Below the pieces are notes generated by a model, which had not been told where the DNA came from, made no database searches, and was given only the letters and a program-made list of their open reading frames with translations. A DNA stretch of 50,383 nt from NCBI GenBank assembly GCA_020349905.1, contig CP070702.1:2180553-2230935 (forward strand), read 5' to 3'. Below are positions 41,101 through 49,207 of this stretch, piece by piece. Positions within the stretch are counted from its first letter, which is position 1. The number at the start of each line of letters is the position of its first letter. Made by a program: the position numbers and the translations under genes. The DNA comes from Candidatus Eiseniibacteriota bacterium (lineage in GTDB: Bacteria; Eisenbacteria; RBG-16-71-46; JAFGJU01).

Positions 41101-42720
41101 TTACTCCAGAGGCTCCCAGAGGGCGAACGCGTCGGCAACCACTTCCACCTTCCCCTTGTACGCGAGTCGAGAATTGTAGTTGTAGTTCCATCCCATGTAC
41201 TCGGAGTCGCCGCCACCGTGGGTCGTGATGAAGAACCTGTTGCCCAGCATTCCGAAGGATTTGGCCTGGTCCGCAGGCAGCGGCCTGTCACCTCCGCTGG
41301 GGTCCACCGGGATCCAGCCGTAGCCGGGCAGGTAGACCTCGCACCATCTGTGAAACACGTCGTCTATGCAGGCATCGTCACCTCTGACGACCACGCTTCC
41401 CTCAAAGCGGGCAGGAAGCCCGGCCGCCCGGCACAGGGCGATGTAGAGGAAGGAGTACTCGGAACATGAGCCCGTCCCTCTTTTGATGAGGGTTTCTGCT
41501 ATGTCCCATCCTCCCACTCGCTCGTACTCCACGTGGTCCTGGACCCACTGGCATATCTTCCTTGCCATCCAGTACGGGTTCTTCTCGTCGCCCACAACCT
41601 GCTTCGCGGTCTCCGCAATCAGAGGTTGAGAGATACGGTAGCGGCTGCCGTCCGCCACGTAGCGTTTCATGACGGAGGAGGGGATGTCCTCCAGCCGCCC
41701 CACCTTGTGCGGGAAGATACAGAATCTTCGTTCGCCTATCCTGGCCCTCGCGGTGTAGCTCACTTCCCTGCTGTCACCAGGAGCCAAGTCTTTAAACTCG
41801 TAGACAGCGACGCGTTGTCCCCACTGGTCCGTGTCGAACCTTGCGGGCTCTGGCTCGAAGACGATGGATTCCAGAAGACACTGGCCGGGGAAGGAGTCCT
41901 CCGGCAGTGCGAGGAAGACACTGGCCTCGGTCACCGTGCCGGGCCCCATGTTTGTGAGCTGGTGGACGAGCGTCACCTGTCTGTTGTTGGCTTCGGTGAC
42001 GTAGACGTTTTCTCCGTCATCGTAGCTCAACCTGTAGAGCACGTCGTCCTGGAAGTCCACGTTCCAGAGCCATTTTCCGTCAAAGACGAGGCCCGTGGGA
42101 TAGGGGCCCGGAGACTTCATCACCATGAGGACCGTCCCGTCTCTGGAATCCAGCATGTAGAGCTCGTCTCTCGTCCTGTCCGCTGCCCAAAGATATCTGC
42201 CGTCCCAGGCCAGGCCTTCTGTCTGACCGGCCGGCGCCTTGAAGTACTCGAGCGTTGTGCCGTCCACGGGATTGAGCTTGTAGAGCAGGTCGGTACCGCT
42301 GTCGGCCAGCCAGAGATGAGTTCCGTCCCAGGCCAAGGCAGAAGGCGCAGACTCCGGAGTGGGAAACGTCTCCACCACGGTGCCGCTCGAAAGGTCCAGT
42401 TTGTAAATAAACGGTTCGTATCCGCTGCAGATGAAGAGATGCCCGTCAGCGAAAGCGATGTCCTGGGGCCGCAAGCACGGCAGCTCCTCGAACGACACTG
42501 TCTCGCCGCTGGCGGGGTCGACTTTGAACGCCCTGCCCTCCTTCCAGTCACACACCCAAAGGAACTCTCCGTCCCAGGTTAGCCCAGTGGCGTAGGAGCA
42601 GGGAGCGGCCAACTCCTCGCTGACCTCACCCGTATAGGCACAGGCAGACCCTGGAAGGAGAAGAGAGAAGAGAAGCGCGAGCGAGAAGGCCGGCAGGATT
42701 CCCGGGAAGAGCCTTTTCAT
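41101..42720 (-). CDS. Secreted beta-propeller plus transglutaminase-like protein
   Basis: A 539-residue exported protein. Residues 1-28 are a signal peptide. Residues 35-240 hold five or six propeller-like repeats around WDGTHLWLADSGTDLLYKLN and WDGRYLWAADRTRDELYMLD. Residues 245-345 look like a beta-sandwich. Residues 380-500 are a transglutaminase-like (Cys-protease fold) domain with the triad Cys419 (RGTGSCSEYS), His457 (VFHRWCEVYL) and Asp473 (WIPVDPSGG). Such domains act as peptidases or crosslinkers outside the cell. A strong GGAGG lies six bases before the ATG, and a promoter is predicted at 42797-42825. It is probably a single-gene transcript. Confidence 0.85.
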   Translation of the reverse strand: MKRLFPGILPAFSLALLFSLLLPGSACAYTGEVSEELAAPCSYATGLTWDGEFLWVCDWKEGRAFKVDPASGETVSFEELPCLRPQDIAFADGHLFICSGYEPFIYKLDLSSGTVVETFPTPESAPSALAWDGTHLWLADSGTDLLYKLNPVDGTTLEYFKAPAGQTEGLAWDGRYLWAADRTRDELYMLDSRDGTVLMVMKSPGPYPTGLVFDGKWLWNVDFQDDVLYRLSYDDGENVYVTEANNRQVTLVHQLTNMGPGTVTEASVFLALPEDSFPGQCLLESIVFEPEPARFDTDQWGQRVAVYEFKDLAPGDSREVSYTARARIGERRFCIFPHKVGRLEDIPSSVMKRYVADGSRYRISQPLIAETAKQVVGDEKNPYWMARKICQWVQDHVEYERVGGWDIAETLIKRGTGSCSEYSFLYIALCRAAGLPARFEGSVVVRGDDACIDDVFHRWCEVYLPGYGWIPVDPSGGDRPLPADQAKSFGMLGNRFFITTHGGGDSEYMGWNYNYNSRLAYKGKVEVVADAFALWEPLE

Positions 42721-42796
42721 ACGTCACCTCCGGAGAACTCAAGACACACTGACCGCCTGGCTGAAACGACGCCAGCACGAACGCCGCTGCATGAGA

Positions 42797-42825
42797 AGTC
42801 TACACGCACAACCGCCGTTAATCAA
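42797..42825 (-). promoter_or_regulatory. Predicted promoter of the transglutaminase-like gene
   Basis: On the minus strand TTGATT (42825-42820) and TAGACT (42802-42797) are separated by 17 bases. The start of transcription would be near 42790, about 70 bases before the ATG. An A/T-rich stretch lies just upstream of the -35 (42826-42842), and the 27-nt box follows immediately beyond it. Confidence 0.7.
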
Positions 42826-42842
42826 ATCCCAAAAGAAAAAAG

Positions 42843-42869
42843 CCAATTTGACGCAAAGGTCCTGACGCT
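42843..42869 (-). repeat. 27-nt intergenic box, copy B
   Basis: Plus-strand sequence begins CCAATTTGACGCAAAGG and ends CTGACGCT; 23 of 27 bases equal copy A (38530-38556). It contains TTTG-ACG-CAAA. It lies at about -53 to -79 relative to the predicted start of the transglutaminase-like transcript. Confidence 0.6.
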
Positions 42870-42937
42870 GGTAACAGAAGGTCAATCCGGTGCAGGAACA
42901 TCCAGGAAGCCAAGGGAAAATCGTGCCGAAAGCAGAA

Positions 42938-42957
42938 GGGGCGGCAGCTGCCGCCCC
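42938..42957 (-). terminator. GC-rich palindrome just after tRNA-Lys, possible terminator
   Basis: A perfect 20-base palindrome (GGGGCGGCAG / CTGCCGCCCC) begins five bases after the tRNA 3' end. On the minus strand it is followed by TTCTGCTTTC, only moderately T-rich, so it may end the purA-tRNA transcript inefficiently or serve tRNA 3' processing. Confidence 0.4.
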
Positions 42958-42962
42958 CGTTG

Positions 42963-43035
42963 TGACCCGTGCTGGAATCGAACCAGCGACTCCCTGCTTA
43001 AAAGGCAGGTGCTCTACCGACTGAGCTAACGGGTC
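42963..43035 (-). tRNA. tRNA-Lys (anticodon UUU)
   Basis: A 73-base cloverleaf with the acceptor stem GACCCGT/ACGGGTC, D-arm GCTC/GAGC, anticodon stem CCTGC/GCAGG with loop CTTTTAA (anticodon TTT), and T-arm GCTGG/CCAGC with loop TTCGAAT. The discriminator base is A and the CCA end is not encoded. It lies 45 bases after purA on the same strand with no promoter between, so it may be co-transcribed with purA. Confidence 0.97.
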
Positions 43036-43080
43036 TTGAATACTCAGACTGCGGGTGCGCTTCTGGATGAGAGAGCGCTG

Positions 43081-44430
43081 TCAATCCAAGAGTATCATTT
43101 CTTCTCTTGCCGAGCCAACCGAAATGCCTTTGATTCTGGCTCCGACCAGCTCTCCTATCCTGTGAACGTATTTGAGCGCTTCCCTGGGCAGGTCTTCCTT
43201 CTTTCTCGCCTCGTTCACTGAGCACTGCCAGCCGGGCAGAATCTCGTAGGACGGCTCTACTCTGAACATGGCCTCCAGGCTGGCCGGAAAATCGCTGAGA
43301 TGTTCTCCTTCGTAGCTGTAGCCCGTGCAGATGTTGAGCTCCTCAACGTTGTTAAGCACGTCCAGCTTCGTTATGAAGAGGCCCGAGACGCCGTTTATGC
43401 GCACGGAGTGCCTCACGATAACGGCGTCGAACCACCCGCACCTGCGCGGCCGTCCTGTCGTCGCACCGTACTCGGCCCCGGCTTCCCGCAGCGCCGCGGA
43501 AGCTTCCGGAGGAAGCTCCGTGGGAAAGGGACCGTTTCCGACTCTCGTCGTGTAGGCCTTGGCCACACCCAACACCTCGTCCATCATCGTGGGACCTACT
43601 CCCGTGCCGGTGCAGGCCCCGCCAGCGGTGGCGTTGGACGAAGAGACATAGGGATACGTGCCAAAATCAACGTCCAGAAGCGTTCCCTGCGCGCCTTCAA
43701 AGAGCACGTGTTTGCCTTCACCCAGAGCCCGGTTAAGCTCCAGAGAAACGTCTACCGCCATCGGGCGGATTCTCTCTCCAAGGGCAGCGTAGCTCTCCAC
43801 TATATCCGAGGGCTCGTCCACCCTGAGGTCCTCTCCCTCAGGTCCAGATTCGGGAGCGCCCGGAACACGAGAAGAGCTCTCCGAGGCAAGGCCACCCTCT
43901 TCGCTCAAGCGTTCGATGAGCATCCTGGCTTGTTCGGCCAACACGGCAACTTTTTCGCGCAGGACTCTGCGGTCGAACAGGTCGCAGACTCTCACGCCCA
44001 TGCGGCCGGCCTTGTCCCTGTATGCGGGTCCTATCCCCCTCCCGGCTGTTCCGATTCGTCTGTTTCCCAGAAGTCGTTCCATAACCCGCTCCACCAGCCT
44101 GTGGTAGGGCAGTATCACGTGTGCTGAGAGACTCACGAAGAGCCTGCCCTCAACCTGGACGTTCTCCTTTTCCAGGGCCGCAATCTCGTGGAACAGGGCC
44201 TCGGGGTCCACGACCACTCCGTTTCCGATGTAGCAGAGCTTCCCGGGTCTAAGGATTCCGCACGGTATGAGATGCAGAATGAGTGTCTTGCCTCCCACCA
44301 CGACCGTGTGCCCGGCGTTAGCTCCTCCCTGGTAACGCACTATCGCGGAGGCTTCCTCACTCAGAATGTCGATTATCTTCCCCTTCCCCTCGTCTCCCCA
44401 CTGCGTTCCGACAAGGACCCTGGCAGGCAC
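43081..44430 (-). CDS. purA: Adenylosuccinate synthetase
   Basis: PurA joins IMP and aspartate with GTP to make adenylosuccinate, the first step to AMP. The GTG at 44430 is chosen because AAAGGAG lies six bases upstream and the protein then begins PARVLVGTQWGDEGKGKIID; a longer frame to 44556 runs through the leader hairpins. The motifs ANAGHTVVV, GTAGRGIGPAYRDKAGR and FEGAQGTLLDVDFGTYPYV are intact. At 449 residues it is about 20 longer than usual because of an acidic, Ser/Pro-rich insert at about 176-207, just before the helix leading to the IMP site. Promoter and leader elements are listed separately. Confidence 0.95.
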   Translation of the reverse strand: MPARVLVGTQWGDEGKGKIIDILSEEASAIVRYQGGANAGHTVVVGGKTLILHLIPCGILRPGKLCYIGNGVVVDPEALFHEIAALEKENVQVEGRLFVSLSAHVILPYHRLVERVMERLLGNRRIGTAGRGIGPAYRDKAGRMGVRVCDLFDRRVLREKVAVLAEQARMLIERLSEEGGLASESSSRVPGAPESGPEGEDLRVDEPSDIVESYAALGERIRPMAVDVSLELNRALGEGKHVLFEGAQGTLLDVDFGTYPYVSSSNATAGGACTGTGVGPTMMDEVLGVAKAYTTRVGNGPFPTELPPEASAALREAGAEYGATTGRPRRCGWFDAVIVRHSVRINGVSGLFITKLDVLNNVEELNICTGYSYEGEHLSDFPASLEAMFRVEPSYEILPGWQCSVNEARKKEDLPREALKYVHRIGELVGARIKGISVGSAREEMILLD

Positions 44431-44448
44431 TGCCCACTCCTTTCGCTC

Positions 44449-44479
44449 TGAACCGGCCTCGGTTAAATGGGCCGGTTCA
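44449..44479 (-). promoter_or_regulatory. Hairpin next to the purA ribosome-binding site
   Basis: A perfect 10-base-pair stem (TGAACCGGCC with GGCCGGTTCA) and an 11-base loop ends five bases before the AAAGGAG of purA. A structure this stable beside the Shine-Dalgarno could affect ribosome access or bind a regulator. No known riboswitch signature was recognised. Confidence 0.6.
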
Positions 44480-44516
44480 ATCGGCTCCGCGCGCGCTCGG
44501 CCGGCGCGTGCTTCAC

Positions 44517-44548
44517 AAAAAAAGACCGCTGATTCTCTCGCCCAGCGG
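44517..44548 (-). terminator. Attenuator-like terminator in the purA leader
   Basis: On the minus strand CCGCTG and CAGCGG (44548-44543 and 44531-44526) can form a 6-base-pair stem with an 11-base loop, followed by TC and seven T residues (44523-44517). It lies between the predicted promoter and purA. A competing mini-hairpin GCCC-GCT-GGGC uses the same 5' strand. The short stem makes strength uncertain. Confidence 0.55.
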
Positions 44549-44571
44549 GCTCGCAATATCTCGGCCGCCCG

Positions 44572-44600
44572 AACATATCACCATCGGAATTAGGAGTCAA
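44572..44600 (-). promoter_or_regulatory. Predicted purA promoter
   Basis: On the minus strand TTGACT (44600-44595) and TATGTT (44577-44572) are separated by exactly 17 bases. The start of transcription would be near 44565, giving a purA leader of about 135 bases that contains both hairpins described above. Confidence 0.75.
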
Positions 44601-44772
44601 GCGAGGGCTCCACGCCTGAAATTGCCTCGCAGGTCTTACAAGGGCAGGACGCCGAGTGCCGCCAGAAGCACTGATGCTGCGCTGTGGCTGGCGTTCCGCC
44701 ATGAAGGGAGATCCTGGGGGCGAGCCCGAAGAGCTGGCAGAAGCCGGCAGCCGGAAGTCCGGCAGCGGTGGC
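44601..44772 (-). other. Non-coding spacer between lon and the purA promoter
   Basis: This 172-base stretch follows the lon stop. It contains several small imperfect inverted repeats (for example CGGCTCATTGAGCC) but no stem with a T-run. There is no RNA gene and no ORF with a usable start. I cannot say where the lon transcript ends. Confidence 0.4.
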
Positions 44773-47175
44773 TCAATGAGCCGGAAAGAGACCGTCCTGG
44801 CGGGCCACTTTGGGAGGATAGAGTTTCTCTCTGTCTATGTCGAGTGCGAGCTGCAGGACTTCGTCCATCGTCTCCACGCCGTTTATGCTCAGGCTGTTCC
44901 GGATATCGGACGGCAGCTCCTTCACTTCTCGCTCGTTCACCTTGGGAATCAACACGGTCTCTATACCGGCCCGCTTGGCAGCAACGAGCTTCTCATTGAG
45001 ACCGCCCACGGGCAGGACGTTGCCCCTCAGGGTTATCTCTCCGGTCATCGCCACGTCCTTGCGCGTCGGAATACCTGTGAGCGCGGAGACCAGGGCCACG
45101 GCCATCGTGATACCGGCGGACGGGCCGTCCTTGGGCATCGCGCCCTCGGGCACGTGAACGTGGACGTCCACCTCCTTGTAGAAGTCTTTCTCCAGTCCTA
45201 GAAGCTCGGCCCTGGAGCGGGCGTAACTGAGCGCAGCGTGACCGCTTTCCTTCATTATCTCACCAAGCTTCCCGGTGAGGAGTATCTCGCCCTTGCCGGG
45301 CAGCACTATCACTTCCACCGTGAGCACGTCACCTCCGGCCTCGGTCCAGGCCAAGCCGGTGGCGATTCCGGTGCGGGCCTTCTGCTCCACGAGACTGTCG
45401 ATGAACTTGGGCACGCCCAGGTACTCGTGCAGCCGCTTCTTGGTGACGACTATCTTCTTTCTCGTCTTGCCCGCCGCCTTCCGCTTGGCCACCTTCCTGC
45501 ATACGGAGGCTATCTCTCTCTCCAGATTCCTCACTCCAGCTTCCCGCGTGTACTCGTTTATCAGCGAGCGCAGGGCCTCAGCAGTGAAACGAACGTCCGT
45601 GTCGTCCAGGCCGTTCGCCTTTCTCTGCTTCGGGATGAGGAAGTGCTTGGCTATGGCCGCCTTCTCGTATTCCAGGTAGCCGGGCAGCCTCAGGATCTCC
45701 ATCCTGTCCTGCAAGGCGGGCGGTATGGTATGAAGTACGTTCGCCGTAGTGATGAACATAACCTGCGAGAGGTCGAACTCAACCTCCAGGTAGTGGTCCG
45801 TGAACGTGCAGTTCTGCTCCGGGTCCAGGACTTCCAGCAGGGCCGACGCAGGGTCTCCCCTGAAGTCCACGCCCAGCTTGTCCACCTCGTCCAGAAGGAA
45901 TAGAGGGTTCAGGGAACCGGCTCGTCTCAAGGACTGGATGATGCGCCCCGGCAGGGAGCCGATGTAGGTCCGCCTGTGCCCGCGGATCTCGGCCTCGTCC
46001 CTCACACCGCCCAGCGACATCCTGACGAACTTCCTTCCGAGGGCCCTCGCGATGGACTTTCCGAGCGAAGTCTTTCCCACGCCCGGAGGGCCGACGAAAC
46101 AGACTATGGGACCCTTCAGCGACCCGGTGAGTTTAAGTACCGCGATGTATTCCAGTATGCGTTCCTTCACCTTCTGAAGACCGTAATGGTCCTCGTTTAA
46201 AACCTTCTCCACGGCCTTTATGTCGAGATTGTCCTCCGTCCTCTGCGACCACGGAAGAGCCACGAGCCAATCGATGTAGTTGCGCACGACCGTTGCTTCC
46301 GGCGACATGAAGGACATCTTGCTCAAGCGGTCCAGTTCCTTCATCGCCTTCTCGTGCACTTCCTTCGGCATCTTGACTTTCTTTACCTGCTGCGCCAGGT
46401 CGTCTAGCTCGTTCGAGAACTCGTTCTGGTGACCCAGTTCCTTGCGGATGGCCTTGAGCTGCTCGTTGAGATAGAATTCCTTCTGGTTCTTGTGCACCTG
46501 GCTGCGGACCTGCCCCTCTATCTTGCGCTCCAGCTTGAGGATCTCTACCTCGGAGGCCAGAGTCCTGCAGAGCGCCTTGAGCCTCTCCGCCACGTCTTCT
46601 ATCTCCAGGATCTCCTGCTTGACGCTGACCTTGAGGAAAAGATGAGCGGCCACCGTGTGCGTGAGGCAGGTCGGGTCCGTCATGTTGCTCACGGTCATGA
46701 ATATCTCGTCCGAAATCCTCTTGCTGAGTCTCACGTACTCGCCGAAGTAGCTCACCACGCTCCTCATGAGGGCTTCCACCTGAGACGAGCTGGGGCTCTC
46801 CTCCTTCATGAGCGAGATGTTGACGTAGTAGATGTCCTTGCCTATGTGGAAGCGCCGCACCTTCGCACGGCAGATGCCTTCCACGAGGACCCTCATCGTC
46901 CCGTTGGGATGACGCGAGAGTTGAAGCACCCTGACGACCGTCCCAACCCTGTACAGTTCGTCCCGGGTGGGGTCGGTTATTTCGGGCCTCTTCTGGGTGG
47001 CCACGAAGATCATCCTGTCGCTGGCCACAGCTTCCTCTATGGCGTTCACGGACGGAACTCTCCCCACCAAAAGAGGGATGGTCATGTAAGGGAAGATGAC
47101 CACGTCCCGCAGGGGAAGTAAGGGAAGTCTGTCGTCGATCTCGAATACCTCGTCGCCGCGCCTGATGACCAGCAT
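44773..47175 (-). CDS. lon: ATP-dependent protease Lon (LonA)
   Basis: Lon degrades misfolded and regulatory proteins in the cytoplasm. The 800-residue protein has the N-terminal LON substrate domain (about 15-205), a coiled-coil linker with [20 protein letters not shown], the AAA+ module with Walker [10 protein letters not shown] at 362-370 and Walker [12 protein letters not shown], and a Ser-Lys protease domain with Ser686 ([10 protein letters not shown]) and Lys729 ([11 protein letters not shown]). All catalytic residues are present. GAGAGG lies six bases before the ATG. It is the last gene of tig-clpP-clpX-lon, 53 bases after clpX. Confidence 0.97.
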   Translation of the reverse strand: MLVIRRGDEVFEIDDRLPLLPLRDVVIFPYMTIPLLVGRVPSVNAIEEAVASDRMIFVATQKRPEITDPTRDELYRVGTVVRVLQLSRHPNGTMRVLVEGICRAKVRRFHIGKDIYYVNISLMKEESPSSSQVEALMRSVVSYFGEYVRLSKRISDEIFMTVSNMTDPTCLTHTVAAHLFLKVSVKQEILEIEDVAERLKALCRTLASEVEILKLERKIEGQVRSQVHKNQKEFYLNEQLKAIRKELGHQNEFSNELDDLAQQVKKVKMPKEVHEKAMKELDRLSKMSFMSPEATVVRNYIDWLVALPWSQRTEDNLDIKAVEKVLNEDHYGLQKVKERILEYIAVLKLTGSLKGPIVCFVGPPGVGKTSLGKSIARALGRKFVRMSLGGVRDEAEIRGHRRTYIGSLPGRIIQSLRRAGSLNPLFLLDEVDKLGVDFRGDPASALLEVLDPEQNCTFTDHYLEVEFDLSQVMFITTANVLHTIPPALQDRMEILRLPGYLEYEKAAIAKHFLIPKQRKANGLDDTDVRFTAEALRSLINEYTREAGVRNLEREIASVCRKVAKRKAAGKTRKKIVVTKKRLHEYLGVPKFIDSLVEQKARTGIATGLAWTEAGGDVLTVEVIVLPGKGEILLTGKLGEIMKESGHAALSYARSRAELLGLEKDFYKEVDVHVHVPEGAMPKDGPSAGITMAVALVSALTGIPTRKDVAMTGEITLRGNVLPVGGLNEKLVAAKRAGIETVLIPKVNEREVKELPSDIRNSLSINGVETMDEVLQLALDIDREKLYPPKVARQDGLFPAH

Positions 47176-47189
47176 GTCTTACCTCTCAA

Positions 47190-47221
47190 AAGTCCCTTTC
47201 AAATCAGAAGTCCCTGTCAAA
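47190..47221 (-). repeat. Two 14-base direct repeats between clpX and lon
   Basis: On the minus strand TTTGACAGGGACTT (47221-47208) and TTTGAAAGGGACTT (47203-47190) differ at one base and are spaced with an 18-base period. They fill most of the 53-base gap and end 15 bases before the lon ATG. They do not match CIRCE or the CtsR heptad spacing. A role as a regulator site or a slip duplication are both possible. Confidence 0.65.
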
Positions 47222-47228
47222 GAAACCT

Positions 47229-48482
47229 TCACGCCTCTTTCTTTCTTCTCTCGCCCCTGAAGGTGAGCAGCGGTTGTGCCTTTTCCAGGATCACCTCTTT
47301 GGTGATGGTGCATCCAGCCACGTCGCTGCGAGACGGAAGGTCGTACATGACCTCCAGCATGGCCTCTTCGAGCACGGCCCTCAGCCCCCTGGCCCCGGTA
47401 CCCCGCTTCATGGCAAGCTGGGCCACGGTATGCAGAGCATCGTCCGAGAACTCCAGCTTTATGCCTTCCATGTCGAAGAACCTCTGGTATTGCTTCACCA
47501 GTGCGTTCTTGGGCTTCGTGAGTATCTCTATCAGCGAGTTTTCGTCCAGTTCGTGGAAAGGCGCCAGTATGGGGAGCCTCCCCACCAGCTCCGGAATGAG
47601 ACCGAACCTCAACAGGTCTTCGGGTTCCAGGAGCGCCAGGATCTCTCCGACCTTCTTCTCGGACTTACCCTTCACGTCTCCACCGAAACCCATCACTTTC
47701 CGTCCAACCCGCTTCTCTATTATCTTCGTGAGCCCCTCGAACGCCCCGCCGCAAATAAAGAGGATGTCCTTCGTGTCCACCTCTATGTATTTCTGCTGCG
47801 GGTGTTTCCTTCCCCCCTGGGGAGGAACGTTCGCAACGGTACCCTCGAGGATCTTTAGCAACGCCTGCTGCACCCCTTCCCCGGAGACGTCCCTCGTTAT
47901 GGAGGGGTTGTCGCTCTTTCTGGATATCTTATCTATCTCGTCTATGTAAACGATCCCGTGCTGGGCGTTCATTAGATTAAAATCGGCAGCCTGGAGCAGC
48001 CGCACGAGTATATTCTCGACGTCCTCCCCTACGTAGCCGGCTTCCGTGAGACAGGTGGCGTCAACTATTGCAAACGGGACCTTTAAGAAACCCGCGAGCG
48101 TTCTGGCCAGCAGTGTCTTCCCTGTTCCCGTGGGGCCCACCAGCAGGATGTTGCTCTTCTCGAGCTCCACGTCGTGAGAAGCCGACGGATTGAATATGCG
48201 TTTGTAGTGATTGTAGACCGCGACCGAAAGGATCTTCTTGGCCAGCTCCTGGCCGATTACGTATTCGTCCAGGACCTTCTTTATCTCGGCCGGCTTGGAC
48301 AGACTCTCCCGTGTGAGCGGCTTTTCTTCCTCGAGTTCTCCCTCGAGGATGTCACTGCACAGCTTGACACACTCGCTGCAGATGTAGACGGATGGGCCCG
48401 AGACAAGTCTCGTGACTTCGTCCTGACCTCTTCCGCAGAACGAACAGCGAATGGGATGCGGAGAAGAGGACCTCTTCTTCAT
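47229..48482 (-). CDS. clpX: ClpX unfoldase, ATP-binding subunit of ClpXP
   Basis: ClpX is a hexameric AAA+ unfoldase that feeds substrates to ClpP. The 417-residue protein has the N-terminal C4 zinc domain ([10 protein letters not shown] ... CSECVKLC), Walker [18 protein letters not shown], Walker [14 protein letters not shown], the pore-loop [11 protein letters not shown] and arginine-finger region VGRLP. The ClpP-contact loop, usually IGF, reads MGF ([11 protein letters not shown]). That change is conservative but worth noting beside the unusual ClpP. A 136-base non-coding GC-rich gap separates it from clpP; I see no promoter there. Confidence 0.97.
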   Translation of the reverse strand: MKKRSSSPHPIRCSFCGRGQDEVTRLVSGPSVYICSECVKLCSDILEGELEEEKPLTRESLSKPAEIKKVLDEYVIGQELAKKILSVAVYNHYKRIFNPSASHDVELEKSNILLVGPTGTGKTLLARTLAGFLKVPFAIVDATCLTEAGYVGEDVENILVRLLQAADFNLMNAQHGIVYIDEIDKISRKSDNPSITRDVSGEGVQQALLKILEGTVANVPPQGGRKHPQQKYIEVDTKDILFICGGAFEGLTKIIEKRVGRKVMGFGGDVKGKSEKKVGEILALLEPEDLLRFGLIPELVGRLPILAPFHELDENSLIEILTKPKNALVKQYQRFFDMEGIKLEFSDDALHTVAQLAMKRGTGARGLRAVLEEAMLEVMYDLPSRSDVAGCTITKEVILEKAQPLLTFRGERRKKEA

Positions 48483-48618
48483 GACGACCTACTTTCGGTT
48501 CTTTCTGGCTCTGTGTCTACCCGCGACCCGGCCCGCGCAGATTGGCCAGCCCGCGAGCCCCGGTCGCCGTCGCGCCAGAAGCTCTTCCTCCCGTGTCGCG
48601 ACAGGTGCTGTTTAGTCT

Positions 48619-49206
48619 CTATTTTGCTCTCTTCTCAATCACGTCGTCCACGAGGCCGTACTTCTTGGCCTCCTCCGCCGACATGAAGTAATTCCTGTCC
48701 GAGTCCTTTCTTATCTTCTCTATGGATTGACCAGTATGCTTGGCCAGAATCTCGTTCACCCTCTCGCGCAGCTCCAGAATCTCCTTGGTGTATATTTCCA
48801 GGTCCGAGGCCTGTCCCTGGCTGCCTCCCATGGGCTGGTGAATCATGATCCTGGAATGAGGGAGAGCGGAGCGCTTTCCCTGAGCGCCCGCGGCCAGCAG
48901 TACCGCCGCCATGCTGGCGGCCTGCCCCATGCAGATGGTCACCACGTCCGGCTTTATGAACTGCGCCGTGTCGTAGATGGCGAGGCCGGCCGACACGAGA
49001 CCTCCTGGACTGTGAATGTAAAGATGAATGTCCTTCTCCGGGTCCTCGGCCTCCAGGAACAACATCTGAGCGATAACGAGGTTTGCGATGGTGTCATCGA
49101 TGGCCGAACCCAGGAAGATGATCCTGTCCTTGAGAAGCCGGGAAAATATGTCGTAGGCTCTTTCCCCTCTGCCGGTCTGCTCGACTACGATCGGTACAAG
49201 AGACAT
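48619..49206 (-). CDS. clpP: ClpP protease subunit with Asn in place of the triad Asp
   Basis: ClpP forms the double-ring serine-protease chamber of ClpXP. The 195-residue protein starts one base after the tig stop, with GGAGGG eight bases before the ATG. Ser98 ([11 protein letters not shown]) and His123 ([10 protein letters not shown]) are present. The third triad position, Asp in the usual RDTDRDNFMS, reads [14 protein letters not shown], so residue 172 is Asn (codon AAT, 48693-48691). Listeria ClpP1 is a known natural case of Asn here and has little activity alone. No propeptide is evident. Only this clpP is in the window; a second may exist elsewhere. Confidence 0.96.
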   Translation of the reverse strand: MSLVPIVVEQTGRGERAYDIFSRLLKDRIIFLGSAIDDTIANLVIAQMLFLEAEDPEKDIHLYIHSPGGLVSAGLAIYDTAQFIKPDVVTICMGQAASMAAVLLAAGAQGKRSALPHSRIMIHQPMGGSQGQASDLEIYTKEILELRERVNEILAKHTGQSIEKIRKDSDRNYFMSAEEAKKYGLVDDVIEKRAK

Positions 49207-49207
49207 G

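Noticed and set aside
44431..44556. N-terminal extension of PurA to an upstream start at 44556
   Set aside because: The extension runs through both leader hairpins, has no family similarity, and the GTG at 44430 has an ideal ribosome-binding site.
47176..47228. CtsR or CIRCE heat-shock operator before lon
   Set aside because: TCAAA half-sites occur, but the CtsR heptad spacing and the CIRCE inverted repeat are absent.
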